64,000 bases of DNA, from contig NZ_NHON01000025.1 in NCBI RefSeq assembly GCF_002195995.1, forward strand, positions 1-64,000, in the 5' to 3' direction. A model generated the notes under the pieces. It was given only the letters and a program-made list of their open reading frames with translations. It did no database searches and was not told where the DNA came from. This document shows, piece after piece, positions 7,840 to 16,713 of this stretch. The position numbers and the translations under genes are program-made. The first letter of the stretch is position 1; each line of letters begins with the position of its first letter. The stretch is from Inquilinus limosus. Its GTDB lineage: Bacteria; Pseudomonadota; Alphaproteobacteria; DSM-16000; Inquilinaceae.

Positions 7840-7970
7840 GGCCGGCCCCGGCGTGGAGAGAAGATGCCGTGACCCTATCCGCCCGCTTGCGCGAGGTGCG
7901 CGCGATGATCGTGTGCGAACGCAAGGTTTTTGCGCAACGGCCTTGTCGCCAACCGACGTCCTCAAAAGCC

Positions 7971-8017
7971 GTCATGGCGAGGCGCGCAGCGCCGTGGCCA
8001 TCCGGGCTCGCCATGAC
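7971..8017. repeat. Dispersed palindromic repeat, type C, short copy
   Basis: A 47-nt element running from GTCATGGCGAG to CTCGCCATGAC with GTGGCCATCC inside. It is a shortened version of the type C elements at 21372-21460 and 57322-57410 and lacks their central GGCCCCTGGA half. It lies between the GST gene and the ABC permease. Confidence 0.7.
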
Positions 8018-8040
8018 GGTGATGTATGGGTAGGCCGCGC

Positions 8041-8880
8041 CTATCCGATGCGCCCGACCTTCATCCTCGGATCCAGCAGGTCTCTCAGCCCGTCGCCGAT
8101 CAGGTTCAGGCCGAGCACCGCGACGGCGATGGCCAGGCCAGGGAACACCGCCTGCAGCGGCGCCTGGGCCAGCAGGGTCTGGGCATCCAGCAGCATCTTG
8201 CCCCAGCTGGCCTGCGGCGGCTGGGTGCCGAGGCCGAGATAGCCCAAAGCCGCCTCGGCCAGGATGGCGATGGCGAACTGGATCGTCGCCTGCACGATCA
8301 GGGCGTTGGCCATGTTCGGCAGCACGTGGCGCAGCGCGATGTCCAGCCGCGACCGGCCGAGCGACTGGGCGGCGCGGACGAAGTCGCGGCCATAGACCAC
8401 CAGGGCGGCGCCGCGCGACACCCGGGCGAAGACGGCGATGTTGAAGATGCCGATCGCCAGGATGGCGTTGACCGCGCCGGGGCCCAGCAGCGCGGTGATC
8501 AGGATGGCGCTGAGCACGGCGGGGAAGGCGAAGGTCAGGTCGACCGCGCGGCCTAGGATCTCGTCGGTCCAGCCGCGTCGGGCGGCGGCCCACAGGCCCA
8601 GCGGTACGCCGAGGACGAGGCCGATGGCGACCGCCACCACGCCAACGGCGACCGAGGTGCGGGCGCCGACCATGATGCGGGACAGCGTGTCCCGCCCCAG
8701 CTGGTCGGTGCCAAGCCAGTGCAGCAGGCTGGGCGTCTGCAGCTTCTGCGGGATGGCGATGGCGTTCGGCGCGTAGGGCGTCCAGAGCAGGCTGAGCAGC
8801 GCCATGCCGATGAACACGGCGCAGAGGGTTAGGCCGAGGACGAAGCCGCGATGGGCGAGGAGGCGCAGCATCGGCCTCAC
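8041..8880 (-). CDS. Dipeptide/oligopeptide ABC transporter permease (DppC-type)
   Basis: A 279-residue inner-membrane permease. The N-terminal anchor helix (GFVLGLTLCAVFIGMALLSL) is followed by the typical HWLGTDQLGRDTLSRIMVGA motif of DppC/OppC proteins and about five more transmembrane helices. The EAA-type cytoplasmic loop that docks the ATPase is visible (RAAQSLGRSRLDIALRHVLPN). Its start overlaps the end of the DppB-type gene by 4 nt, so the two are translationally coupled. A binding protein and a P1 peptidase gene lie upstream in the same operon. No ATPase gene is in the window; the next gene downstream is a GST. Confidence 0.93.
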   Translation of the reverse strand: MRPMLRLLAHRGFVLGLTLCAVFIGMALLSLLWTPYAPNAIAIPQKLQTPSLLHWLGTDQLGRDTLSRIMVGARTSVAVGVVAVAIGLVLGVPLGLWAAARRGWTDEILGRAVDLTFAFPAVLSAILITALLGPGAVNAILAIGIFNIAVFARVSRGAALVVYGRDFVRAAQSLGRSRLDIALRHVLPNMANALIVQATIQFAIAILAEAALGYLGLGTQPPQASWGKMLLDAQTLLAQAPLQAVFPGLAIAVAVLGLNLIGDGLRDLLDPRMKVGRIG

Positions 8881-9824
8881 CCCGCCTGCTTCGGCCGCGG
8901 GTCGATCACGGCATAGACCACGTCGACCAGGAAGTTCACCGTGACGACGATGGCGGCCAGCAGCACCACCACGTCCTTGACCACGATCAGGTCGCGCTGG
9001 GCGATGGCCTGGAAGGCCAGCCGGCCCAGGCCGGGCAGGGTGAAGACGTTCTCCACCACCACCGCGCCGGCCATCAGGAAGCCGAACTGCATGCCGATGA
9101 TGGTGGCGACCGGGATCAGCGCGTTGCGCAGCACGTGGCGGCGCAGCACCTGCCCCCTCGACAGGCCCTTGGCCCGGGCGGTGCGGACATAGTCCTCGCG
9201 CATCGTCTCCAGCATCGCGGAGCGGACGATGCGGGCCAGGATCGCGGCCTCGGTCAGGGCCAGGGCCACGGCCGGCAGCACCAGCGCCTGCAGCGCCAGG
9301 CCCCAGCCGGCAGACCAGCCGGGGAAGCCGCCGGCGCCGAACCAGCGCAACTGCAGCGCGAAGGTCCAGATCAGCATGATGCCGACCCAGAAGCTGGGCA
9401 CGGCGAGGCCGAGCTGGCTGAACCCCATCACCCCCCAGTCGCCGACCCGGTTGTGCTTCACCGCGGCCAGCATGCCCAGCGGGATGGCCAGCGCGGTCGA
9501 CAGCAGCAGGGCCAGCAGCGCCAGCGGCGCCGTCACCGCCAGCCGGTCGCCGACCAGCTTCGCCACCGGCATCTTGTAGGTGTAGCTGGTGCCGAAATCC
9601 CCGGTCAGCGCGCCACCGGCCCAGTCGAGGTAGCGGACCGGCGCCGGCTTATCGAGGCCCATCTGGCTGCGCAGCGCGGCCAGCGTGTCCTCGCGCGCCT
9701 CGGTGCCCAGCATCAGCAGCGCCGGGTCGCCGGGCAGCACCTCCAGCACCGTGAACACCACCACCGAGGCGGCGAACAGCGTGAACAGCAGCGTCAGCAC
9801 CCGCCGCGCCAGGAAGCCGATCAT
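8877..9824 (-). CDS. Dipeptide/oligopeptide ABC transporter permease (DppB-type)
   Basis: A 315-residue inner-membrane permease with the family's N-terminal helix (FLARRVLTLLFTLFAASVVV) and the following LPGDPALLMLG periplasmic motif. About six membrane helices are visible. The EAA loop RTARAKGLSRGQVLRRHVLR contacts the ATPase. It pairs with the DppC-type permease, whose start overlaps this stop by 4 nt, and follows the substrate-binding protein gene by 39 nt. The predicted substrates are di- or oligopeptides or similar small molecules such as glutathione or nickel chelates; the family does not decide between them. Confidence 0.93.
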   Translation of the reverse strand: MIGFLARRVLTLLFTLFAASVVVFTVLEVLPGDPALLMLGTEAREDTLAALRSQMGLDKPAPVRYLDWAGGALTGDFGTSYTYKMPVAKLVGDRLAVTAPLALLALLLSTALAIPLGMLAAVKHNRVGDWGVMGFSQLGLAVPSFWVGIMLIWTFALQLRWFGAGGFPGWSAGWGLALQALVLPAVALALTEAAILARIVRSAMLETMREDYVRTARAKGLSRGQVLRRHVLRNALIPVATIIGMQFGFLMAGAVVVENVFTLPGLGRLAFQAIAQRDLIVVKDVVVLLAAIVVTVNFLVDVVYAVIDPRPKQAG

Positions 9825-9863
9825 CGGGTTAGGTGCCCGGCGCGGCGGAGCCGGTGCGGCCGG

Positions 9864-11351
9864 TCATTCCGCCCAATAGGCCTTGGTCATGTCGTTGGCG
9901 GCGATCGGGCTGTTCTTCCACATCCCCAGCAGCTTGGCGTTGCGCACGCCGGTCTTGGCCAGCTGGAACAGGAACACCGCGGCCTCGTCATCCGACAGGA
10001 TCTGCTGCGCCTGCTGGTACAGGGCACGGCGCTGCTCCGGGTCGACCGTGCTGTTCAACTGCTGGATCACCTGGTCGAAGGCCGGGTTGTCGTAGCCGAA
10101 ATAGTACTTGTCCTTGCCGCGGGCGTAGATGTCGATGTCCAGCGCCTCGGTGTGCGAGACGATGGTCATGTCGTAGTCGAAGCCCTTGAACACCTGCTCC
10201 AGCCACTGCGCCCATTCCACCGGCACCAGCTCGACCTGGACGCCGATCTCGGCCAGCTGCGCCTGGATGATCTCGCCGCCGCGGCGGGCATAGCCGGGCG
10301 GGGGCAGCTTCAGCGTCGCCTTGAAGCCGTCGGGATAGCCGGCCTCGGCCAGGAGGGCCTTGGCCTCCACCGGGTCGTAGGGATACGCGCCGGTCAGGTC
10401 CTTGTAGGCCGGGTCGTAGGGCGCGAAATGGCTGCCGATCGGGATGCCGTAGCCGAACATGGCACCGTCGATCAGCGCCTGCCGGTCGATCGCCATGGCC
10501 AGGGCCCGGCGCACCTTGACGTCGTCGAAGGGCTTGCGGCGCTGGTTCACCGCCATCACGGTCTCGCCGGCGGTGGTGCCGATCTCGACCGCGAAGCGCG
10601 GATCGGCCTTGAACTGGTCCAGCGTCTCCGGCGCCGGCATGTTCGGGAAGGCGTCGATGTCGCCCGACATCACCGCGGCGGAGGCCGCCGCCGGGTCGGC
10701 GACGAAGCGGAACACCAGCCGGTTCAGCTTCGGCTTGTCGCCGGCATAGGCGTCGGTGCGCTCCAGCGTGACATGGTCGCCCGGCACCCATTCGACGAAT
10801 TTGAACGGGCCGGTGCCGATCGGGTGGGTGCCGTTGTCGGCGGCGGTGTTCGGCGCCACGATCAGCGCTGCCGCCTGGCCCAGATGGAACAGGAACAGCC
10901 CGTCCGGATGCGACAGGGTGATCACCACCTGGTCCGCCGCCGGGGTGTCGACCGACTTGATCGGCTCGAAGAAGACCTTCTGCGGGTTGGTCGAATCCGC
11001 CGCCCGGGCGCGGTCCAGCGAGAACTTCACCGCCTCGCTGTCGAATTTGGTGCCGTCATGGAAGGTGGTGCCGCGGCGCAGGGTGAAGGTGTAGGTCAGC
11101 CCGTCGTCCGACACCTTCCACTCGGTGGCCAGGCTCGGCTGCACCTGGCCGGCCTCGTCGATCCGGGTCAGTCCCTCGAAGACATTGGCGTAGACGACCT
11201 CGGCGATGGCCGCGGCGGCGCCGCCGGTCGGGTCCAGGTTCGGCGGCTCCAGCACCATGCCGATCACGGCCTGGTCCTTGGCGGCCATGGCCGGCGTCGC
11301 GATCAGCCCGACCGCCAGCATGGCGGCGGCGAGCAAGCCCCTCATCCCCAT
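9864..11351 (-). CDS. ABC transporter substrate-binding protein, SBP family 5
   Basis: A 495-residue periplasmic protein of the DppA/OppA family. A Sec signal peptide covers about residues 1-22 (GLLAAAMLAVGLIATPAMAA). Family 5 hallmarks are present: VYANVFEGLTRID near 60, the long segment starting LATEWKVSDDGLTYTFTLRRG near 80, and PIGTGPFKF. The start at 11351 is preferred to one 87 nt upstream because it puts the signal peptide at the N-terminus. It captures the ligand for the DppB/DppC permeases that follow in the same operon. The P1 peptidase gene precedes it by 83 nt, suggesting that peptides are the cargo. Confidence 0.93.
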   Translation of the reverse strand: MGMRGLLAAAMLAVGLIATPAMAAKDQAVIGMVLEPPNLDPTGGAAAAIAEVVYANVFEGLTRIDEAGQVQPSLATEWKVSDDGLTYTFTLRRGTTFHDGTKFDSEAVKFSLDRARAADSTNPQKVFFEPIKSVDTPAADQVVITLSHPDGLFLFHLGQAAALIVAPNTAADNGTHPIGTGPFKFVEWVPGDHVTLERTDAYAGDKPKLNRLVFRFVADPAAASAAVMSGDIDAFPNMPAPETLDQFKADPRFAVEIGTTAGETVMAVNQRRKPFDDVKVRRALAMAIDRQALIDGAMFGYGIPIGSHFAPYDPAYKDLTGAYPYDPVEAKALLAEAGYPDGFKATLKLPPPGYARRGGEIIQAQLAEIGVQVELVPVEWAQWLEQVFKGFDYDMTIVSHTEALDIDIYARGKDKYYFGYDNPAFDQVIQQLNSTVDPEQRRALYQQAQQILSDDEAAVFLFQLAKTGVRNAKLLGMWKNSPIAANDMTKAYWAE

Positions 11352-11434
11352 CGTCGTCTCCCTGTGCCGGTGGGAAGCGAATCCCCCGGCCCTTCGCGTT
11401 CGCCGCGGATGATGGCAGCGCCGCCGGGGCGGGT

Positions 11435-12451
11435 TCAAGCCTTGCCGTAACGCTCCCGCCAGGCCTGGTAGCGGCCCTCGCTCAGGGTCCCGGCGTGCCA
11501 GACGCCGCGGGCGATGGCGCGGGCGACGCAGTCGGCGGCGATGGCGCCGATCCGGGCCAGGTCGATCGGCCGGGGCCCGGGCAGCGCCACGGCGCCGGTG
11601 GCCAGGGCGAAGATGGTGTCGCCGTCCATCGGCGTGTGCACCGGGCGGATGGCGCGGGCCAGCCCGTCCTGCGCCATGATCGCCAGACGCTGCGCCTCGG
11701 CCTTGGTCAGGGCGGCGTCGACCGCGACGATGCCGATCGTGGTGTTGCCGCCGGGCTCGGGCGCCGGGTGGCGGTGGAACTCCGGCTCCGGCGCCGCCGG
11801 CCCGGCCGGGCGGTGCGGGCCGCCGAACTCGCCGTCCTGCTCGAACGGCCAGGCCCAGAAGGTGCCGTCCGGCATGGTCACGGCGCCGACCGGGTTGGCG
11901 GCGACCAGCGCGCCGATGGTGATTCCGGTCTCGGGGTCGAAGGCCGAGGCGGTGCCGAGGCCGCCCTTGCAGGTGGCGGTCTTGGCGCCCAGCCCGGCCC
12001 CGGCATTGCCCTGCCGCACCTCCGGCCCGGCGGCATCGCAGGCGGCCAGCGCCAAAGCGCGATAGGGCGGGGTGTCGCCCCAGCTCTTGTCGCCGCCATT
12101 GGTCAGGTCGAACAGGATGGCGGCCGGCACGATCGGCACCCGGACCTCGCCGACCGGATGGCCGCGGCCGCGCGCAGCGAGCCAGGCGACGACGCCCGAC
12201 GCCGCCTCCAGCCCATGCACCGACCCGCCGGACAGCACCACGGCGTCGATGGCCTCGACCAGGCAGGTCGGGTCCAGCGCGTCGGTGTCGCGGGTGCCGG
12301 GACCGCCGCCGCGGACATCGACGGCGGCGGTGCAGCGCGTCTGCGGCAGCAGCACGGTCACGCCGGTGCGCGCCGCCACATCCTCGGCCTGGCCGACCGT
12401 CAGGCCGGCGATGTCGGTGATCGAATTGCGCGGGCCCGGGCGGATGGTCAT
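11435..12451 (-). CDS. P1 (S58) family peptidase, DmpA-like
   Basis: A 338-residue member of the P1 family, N-terminal nucleophile enzymes that self-cleave into two chains and act as aminopeptidases or amidases. The N-terminal ITDIAGLTVGQAEDV and the central VVLSGGSVHGLEAASGV and GNAGAGLGAKTATCKGG segments are family marks. The likely self-cleavage site is Asn-Thr in PGGNTTIGIVAVDAALTKAE, making Thr the nucleophile, as in ThnT-type enzymes. It is the first gene of an apparent operon with a peptide-type ABC transporter, which fits a role in processing imported peptides or D-amino-acid derivatives. It is divergent from the rRNA methyltransferase gene. Confidence 0.85.
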   Translation of the reverse strand: MTIRPGPRNSITDIAGLTVGQAEDVAARTGVTVLLPQTRCTAAVDVRGGGPGTRDTDALDPTCLVEAIDAVVLSGGSVHGLEAASGVVAWLAARGRGHPVGEVRVPIVPAAILFDLTNGGDKSWGDTPPYRALALAACDAAGPEVRQGNAGAGLGAKTATCKGGLGTASAFDPETGITIGALVAANPVGAVTMPDGTFWAWPFEQDGEFGGPHRPAGPAAPEPEFHRHPAPEPGGNTTIGIVAVDAALTKAEAQRLAIMAQDGLARAIRPVHTPMDGDTIFALATGAVALPGPRPIDLARIGAIAADCVARAIARGVWHAGTLSEGRYQAWRERYGKA

Positions 12452-12570
12452 GGCGGTCTCATCGATTGGCGGCGAGAGGCAGCAGACAGGACCGGCCGGT
12501 GCGGCGTCAACGTCCGCGGCGTCAACGTCGCGGTTCCCGTCGGGCGGCGGCGCCCCTATGCTCCGCCGCC

Positions 12571-13758
12571 ATGACCGACCTGCCGCTCATCCGCCTGCAG
12601 CCCGGCCGCGACAAGCGCGTCGCCGCCGGCCATCCCTGGATCTTCTCGAACGAGATCGCCATGACGCCGGAGCTGCGCGAGGTGCCGCTGGGCGCCCCGG
12701 TGCGGGTCGAGGCGGCCAGCGGCAAGACCCTCGGCGTCGGCGGCTTCAACCGGCATGCGCTGATCGCGGTGCGCATGCTCGACCGCAGCCCGGACGTGGC
12801 GATCGACACCGCCTTCCTGCGCCGGCGCCTGGCCGCGGCGGTGGCGCTGCGCGACGCGCTGTTCGACCGGCCCTTCTACCGCCTGGTCCATGCCGAGGCC
12901 GACGGGCTGCCGGGCCTGATCATCGACCGCTATGGCGATGTGCTGGTGCTGCAGAGCAACACGGCCCTGATCGACCGGCTGGAGGGCCCGCTCTGCGACG
13001 CGCTGGAGGAGCTGCTCAAGCCCCGCGCCATCGTGCTGCGCAACGACAGCGCCGTGCGCGGCCTGGAAGGGCTGGCGGAGGAGGTGCGGGTCGCCCGCGG
13101 CGCCGTCGATGGCCCGATCGCGGTGGAGGAGAACGGGGCGAGCTTCGAGGCCGATCCCCTCGGCGGCCAGAAGACCGGCTGGTTCTTCGACCAGCGCGAC
13201 AACCGCGCCTTCGTGGCGAAGCTGGCCCGCGGCCGGCGGATGATCGACGTCTACACCCACACCGGCGGCTTCGGCATCCAGGCGGCGCTGGCGGGGGCGG
13301 AGGCGGTGACGCTGGTCGACCGCTCGGCCCCCTCGCTGGAGCTGGCGGCCAAGGCGGCCGAGGCCAACGGCGTCGCTGACCGTGTCTCCACCGCCCGCGG
13401 AGAAGCCTTCGCCGAGCTGGAGCGGCGGGGCGGGGAGGGCGAGCGCTGGCCCGTGGTGGTGGTCGACCCGCCGGCCTTCGTGAAGTCGAAGAAGGACCTC
13501 GCGGCCGGCGCGCGGGGCTATGCCAAGCTGACCCGCCTGGCGGCGCGGATCACCGAGCGCGGCGGCTTCCTCTGCGCCTTCTCCTGCAGCCATCACGTCG
13601 ACCCGGCGCTGTTCGCCGAGCAGGTGGCACGCGGCCTGGTCGATGCCGGGCGCACCGGCCGGATCCTGCGCCAGTCCGGCGCCGGGCCGGACCATCCGGT
13701 GCACCCGCTGCTGCCGGAGAGCGCGTATCTGAAGGGCATCGTGCTGCAGCTCGACTGA
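12571..13758 (+). CDS. Class I rRNA (cytosine-C5-)methyltransferase, RlmI-like
   Basis: A 395-residue cytoplasmic enzyme. An N-terminal PUA domain (about 1-80; HPWIFSNEIA) binds RNA. A Rossmann methyltransferase domain follows, with YTHTGGFGIQAALAGA as the SAM-binding motif, GGQKTGWFFDQRDNR before it, and VVVDPPAFVKSKKDL as the active-site motif. The catalytic cysteine is expected in FSCSHHV. This order is typical of RlmI/YccW, which methylates 23S rRNA C1962 in E. coli; the exact target here is inferred. The ATG at 12571 was preferred because it starts directly at the PUA domain. It is divergent from the P1 peptidase operon. Confidence 0.88.
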   Translation: MTDLPLIRLQPGRDKRVAAGHPWIFSNEIAMTPELREVPLGAPVRVEAASGKTLGVGGFNRHALIAVRMLDRSPDVAIDTAFLRRRLAAAVALRDALFDRPFYRLVHAEADGLPGLIIDRYGDVLVLQSNTALIDRLEGPLCDALEELLKPRAIVLRNDSAVRGLEGLAEEVRVARGAVDGPIAVEENGASFEADPLGGQKTGWFFDQRDNRAFVAKLARGRRMIDVYTHTGGFGIQAALAGAEAVTLVDRSAPSLELAAKAAEANGVADRVSTARGEAFAELERRGGEGERWPVVVVDPPAFVKSKKDLAAGARGYAKLTRLAARITERGGFLCAFSCSHHVDPALFAEQVARGLVDAGRTGRILRQSGAGPDHPVHPLLPESAYLKGIVLQLD

Positions 13759-13840
13759 CAGCGCCGTCCCTCGTCCACGGGGTTGACAAGCCGGGCCGCT
13801 CCCGCTGGTCTATACCAGCCAAAAGGGGAGGCTCAAGACA

Positions 13841-15103
13841 ATGACCACCATCCTATCCCGCGTCCTGATGACGGGCGCGGCCTTCGTCGCGCTGGCCGGC
13901 GCCGCCCGCGCCGAGGACGTGACGCTGACCATCGACAGCTGGCGCAACGACGACCTCAAGATCTGGCAGGACAAGATCATCCCGGCCTTCGAGTCGACGC
14001 ATCCGGGGATCAAGCTGAACTTCGCGCCCTCGGCGCCGACCGAGTACAACGCCGCGCTGAACGCCAAGATGGAGGGCGGGGTCGCCGGCGACATCGTCGC
14101 CTGCCGCGCCTTCGACGCCTCGCTGGCGCTGTTCCAGAAGGGCCATCTGGCGCCGGTGAACGACCTCAAGGGGATCGACAATTTCACCGCCGATGCGCGG
14201 ACGGCCTGGAGCACCGATGACGGCAAGACCACCTTCTGCGTCCCGGTCGGCTCGGTGATCGGCGGCTTCATCTACAACAAGAAGATCTTCGAGGAGCTCG
14301 GGCTGACCCCGCCGAAGACGCAGGCCGAGTTCTTCGCCCTGCTCGACAAGATCAAGGCCGGCGGGGAATACGCGGGGCTCGATATCGGCACCGCCGACCA
14401 GTGGGAGGCCGCGACCATGGGCTTCCAGACCATCGGCCCGAACCACTGGAAGGGCGAGCCCGGCCGCAAGGGCCTGATCGCCGGCACCGCCAAGTTCACC
14501 GACGCCCCCTATGTCGGCGCCTGGGCCGAGCTGGCGAAGTGGAAGCCCTACCTGCCGGACGGCTACCAGGCGCAGTCCTACCCGGACAGCCAGAACCTGT
14601 TCACCCTGGGCCGCACCGCGATCTACCCGGCCGGGTCGTGGGAGATCCCGCTGTTCGAGGCCCAGGCCGACTTCCCGCTCGGCGCCTTCCCGCCGCCGGT
14701 GGCGAAGGAAGGCGACCCCTGCTTCATCTCGAGCCACACCGATATCGGCTTCGGCATGAACGCCCAGGGCAAGCATCCGGAGGCGGCGCGCGCCTTCCTG
14801 GAATGGGTGACGTCGGCCGAGTTCGCGACGATCTACACCAACGCCCTGCCGGGCTATTTCACCCTGTCGACCCACAAGGTCGAGCTGAAGGACCCGCTGG
14901 CGGCGGAATTCCAGGGCTGGAAGGACAAGTGCGGCAGCAACATCCGCCTGGCGCACCAGATCCTGTCGCGCGGCAAGCCCAATGTCGACCAGGCGATCTG
15001 GAACGTCTCGGCCCAGGTGCTGAACGGCACCCTGACCGCCGAGCAGGCCGGCGCCAAGGTGCAGGAGACGCTGGACGCCTGGTACAAGCCGCCGGGGAAG
15101 TGA
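13841..15103 (+). CDS. Orphan sugar-type ABC substrate-binding protein (SBP family 1)
   Basis: A 420-residue periplasmic protein with a Sec signal peptide (about 1-24, ending AGAARA) and a family 1 (MalE/UgpB-like) fold: VTLTIDSWRNDDLKIWQDK, the hinge-proximal FCVPVGSVIGGFIYNK and PAGSWEIPLF segments are recognisable. Such proteins usually bind carbohydrates or polyols for an ABC importer. No permease or ATPase gene is adjacent: the methyltransferase gene lies upstream and parDE downstream, so this is an orphan in the window. AAAAGGGGAGG lies a few nt before the ATG and gives a good ribosome binding site. A 37-nt palindrome starts 18 nt after the stop. Confidence 0.9.
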   Translation: MTTILSRVLMTGAAFVALAGAARAEDVTLTIDSWRNDDLKIWQDKIIPAFESTHPGIKLNFAPSAPTEYNAALNAKMEGGVAGDIVACRAFDASLALFQKGHLAPVNDLKGIDNFTADARTAWSTDDGKTTFCVPVGSVIGGFIYNKKIFEELGLTPPKTQAEFFALLDKIKAGGEYAGLDIGTADQWEAATMGFQTIGPNHWKGEPGRKGLIAGTAKFTDAPYVGAWAELAKWKPYLPDGYQAQSYPDSQNLFTLGRTAIYPAGSWEIPLFEAQADFPLGAFPPPVAKEGDPCFISSHTDIGFGMNAQGKHPEAARAFLEWVTSAEFATIYTNALPGYFTLSTHKVELKDPLAAEFQGWKDKCGSNIRLAHQILSRGKPNVDQAIWNVSAQVLNGTLTAEQAGAKVQETLDAWYKPPGK

Positions 15104-15121
15104 GACCGCAGGGCTGACCGC

Positions 15122-15158
15122 GATAGGGCCATTGGCATAATATGCCAATGGCCCTATC
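15122..15158. promoter_or_regulatory. 37-nt perfect palindrome, candidate ParD operator
   Basis: Two 18-bp arms (GATAGGGCCATTGGCATA at 15122-15139 and its exact complement at 15141-15158) flank a single central A. It sits 36 nt before the parD start codon and contains CATAAT, a plausible -10 element, at its centre. An antitoxin dimer binding here would cover the promoter. It could alternatively fold as a hairpin ending the upstream binding-protein transcript. Confidence 0.7.
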
Positions 15159-15194
15159 TTATTCCTGAAGATGTGTTCAGGAGGACAGCCCGCG

Positions 15195-15497
15195 ATGCCG
15201 ACCCGCAACGTCGTCGTGACCGACCATCAGGCCGAGCTGATCGAAGGGCTGGTCAGGTCCGGCCGCTACCAGAACGCCAGCGAGGTCCTGCGCGAGGGGC
15301 TGCGCCTGGTCGAGCAGCGCGAGCAGGAGGACGCGGCCAGGCTGGAGCGCCTGCGGGCGGCGGTCGACGTTGGAATCGCTGCGATGGAGCGCGGGGAGTA
15401 CACCGAGTTCGACTCCATGGACGATTTGGAGCGGCACATGAACGCCATAGCCGAGAAAGCCATAGCCGGCGCCCTCAAATCCGGTTCGGCGGACTGA
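15195..15497 (+). CDS. parD: ParD-family antitoxin
   Basis: A 100-residue type II antitoxin. The N-terminal half is a ribbon-helix-helix DNA-binding domain (NVVVTDHQAELIEGLVRSG, then YQNASEVLREGLRLVEQRE), the standard ParD/CopG-like form. The C-terminal half is acidic and helical (GEYTEFDSMDDLERHMN) and should wrap the toxin. The ATG at 15195 is preferred over one 24 nt upstream because it gives the normal ParD N-terminus. The parE gene starts 6 nt after its stop. The long palindrome just upstream is the expected kind of autoregulatory site. Confidence 0.88.
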   Translation: MPTRNVVVTDHQAELIEGLVRSGRYQNASEVLREGLRLVEQREQEDAARLERLRAAVDVGIAAMERGEYTEFDSMDDLERHMNAIAEKAIAGALKSGSAD

Positions 15498-15503
15498 TCC
15501 CGG

Positions 15504-15839
15504 ATGGCCGGGGGCCGCTGGCAGGTCCGCTTAAGCATCGCGGCCGACCAGGACCTCGCTTCCATTCTTCATTGGACCACCCAAGCCTTTGGTCCGAAGC
15601 AGGCGAGCGACTATCGGCAGACGATCGTCCAGGCCGTCCGGGCGCTGGGAGGCGGGCCGGACCTTCCGGCCAGCAGGGCACGCGATGAGGTCCGGGCGGG
15701 TGTCCGCATATTGCATGTCGCCAGGCGTGGCCGCCGCGGCAGGCACATTCTGGTCTATCGGGTCATCGAGGAAGGCGTCATCGAAGTGCTGCGCATCCTC
15801 CACGATTCGATGGACCTCGCACGGCATGTGCCGCACTGA
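15504..15839 (+). CDS. parE: ParE-family toxin
   Basis: A 111-residue RelE/ParE superfamily protein. The N-terminal helices (DQDLASILHWTTQAFGPKQA) and the RAGVRILHVARRGRRGRHIL strand region, followed by VIEVLRILHDSMDLARH, match ParE toxins, which poison DNA gyrase and block replication in the cytoplasm. The gene follows parD by 6 nt, so production of antidote and toxin is coupled. The final MDLARHV motif is common in functional ParE proteins. The frame is intact, so the module is probably active. Confidence 0.88.
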   Translation: MAGGRWQVRLSIAADQDLASILHWTTQAFGPKQASDYRQTIVQAVRALGGGPDLPASRARDEVRAGVRILHVARRGRRGRHILVYRVIEEGVIEVLRILHDSMDLARHVPH

Positions 15840-15872
15840 ACCGCTCAGGGATTTGACGATTCCTGAGGCGCT

Positions 15873-16637
15873 TCACGCCCCCACCCGGGCCAGCAGCAGC
15901 AGGCGGCGGAAGGGGAACAGCGTGCTGCCGTCCGGCTGCGGCGGATAGGCCTGGGCCAGCCGGGCCGAGTAGCTGGCGATGAAGGCGTCCAGCTCCGGCC
16001 CCGACAGCGCCGCCATCACCGGCAGCAGCGCCGTGCCGCGCACCCAATGCAGCACGGGGTTGTCGCCCTTCAGCACGTGCAGGTATTCGGTCTCCCAGAT
16101 GTCCAGCGCCTCGGTGCGCGGCGCCAGCAGGTCGTAATAGGCGGCCGGGGTGCCGACCGGCGGCCGGCGCAGCGGGATCCGGCCGGCCCAGGGCGCCTCC
16201 GACGCCAGCGCCCGCATCAGCACATGGCTCGGCGCATCGTGGTTGCGCGGCATCTGCACCGCCAGCACGCCGCCCGGGGCCAGGAAGGACAGCAGGCGCG
16301 GGACCAGCGCGTCGTGCCCTTCGACCCATTGCAGGGCGGCGTTGGAGAAGATCAGGTCCACCGGCTCCGCCGGCGCCCAGTCGGCGATGTCGCCTTCGGC
16401 CCACTCCAGGTCCGGATGGGTCGCGCGCGCCTCGCGCAGGGCGTTGCGGTCGCGGTCCAGGCCGGTGACCGTCGCACGGGGCCAGCGTTCGGCCAGCTGC
16501 GCCGCCAGCGCGCCGGTGCCGCAGCCGAGATCGACGATCCGCCGCGCCTCGATGTCCGGCAGCCGGGTGATGAGGTCGAGCCCGGGCTGCAGCCGCGGAC
16601 CGGCGAATTTCAGCGTGTGGGTGGGATTCCATGTCAT
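15873..16637 (-). CDS. tam: Trans-aconitate 2-methyltransferase
   Basis: A 254-residue SAM-dependent methyltransferase, matching the length of E. coli Tam (252). The start MTWNP, the SAM motif [17 protein letters not shown] (about 33-49), [40 protein letters not shown] and the AYYDLL segment all correspond to Tam. The enzyme methylates trans-aconitate, which forms spontaneously from cis-aconitate and inhibits aconitase, so it acts as a metabolite repair step in the cytoplasm. The ATG at 16637 was chosen from this N-terminal match. It is divergent from rpmH. Confidence 0.88.
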   Translation of the reverse strand: MTWNPTHTLKFAGPRLQPGLDLITRLPDIEARRIVDLGCGTGALAAQLAERWPRATVTGLDRDRNALREARATHPDLEWAEGDIADWAPAEPVDLIFSNAALQWVEGHDALVPRLLSFLAPGGVLAVQMPRNHDAPSHVLMRALASEAPWAGRIPLRRPPVGTPAAYYDLLAPRTEALDIWETEYLHVLKGDNPVLHWVRGTALLPVMAALSGPELDAFIASYSARLAQAYPPQPDGSTLFPFRRLLLLARVGA

Positions 16638-16713
16638 GGCGCTCAATCTACCGGAAGATCCGCGTCGCACGCATCCCCGCACCGATCCCCACGCCGATCC
16701 GTGGCCGGATCGA

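Noticed and set aside
9135-11450. A 771-codon + strand frame opposite the ABC transporter genes
   Set aside because: It crosses two permease/binding-protein genes and their junction, with low-complexity composition. The minus-strand genes are strongly supported.
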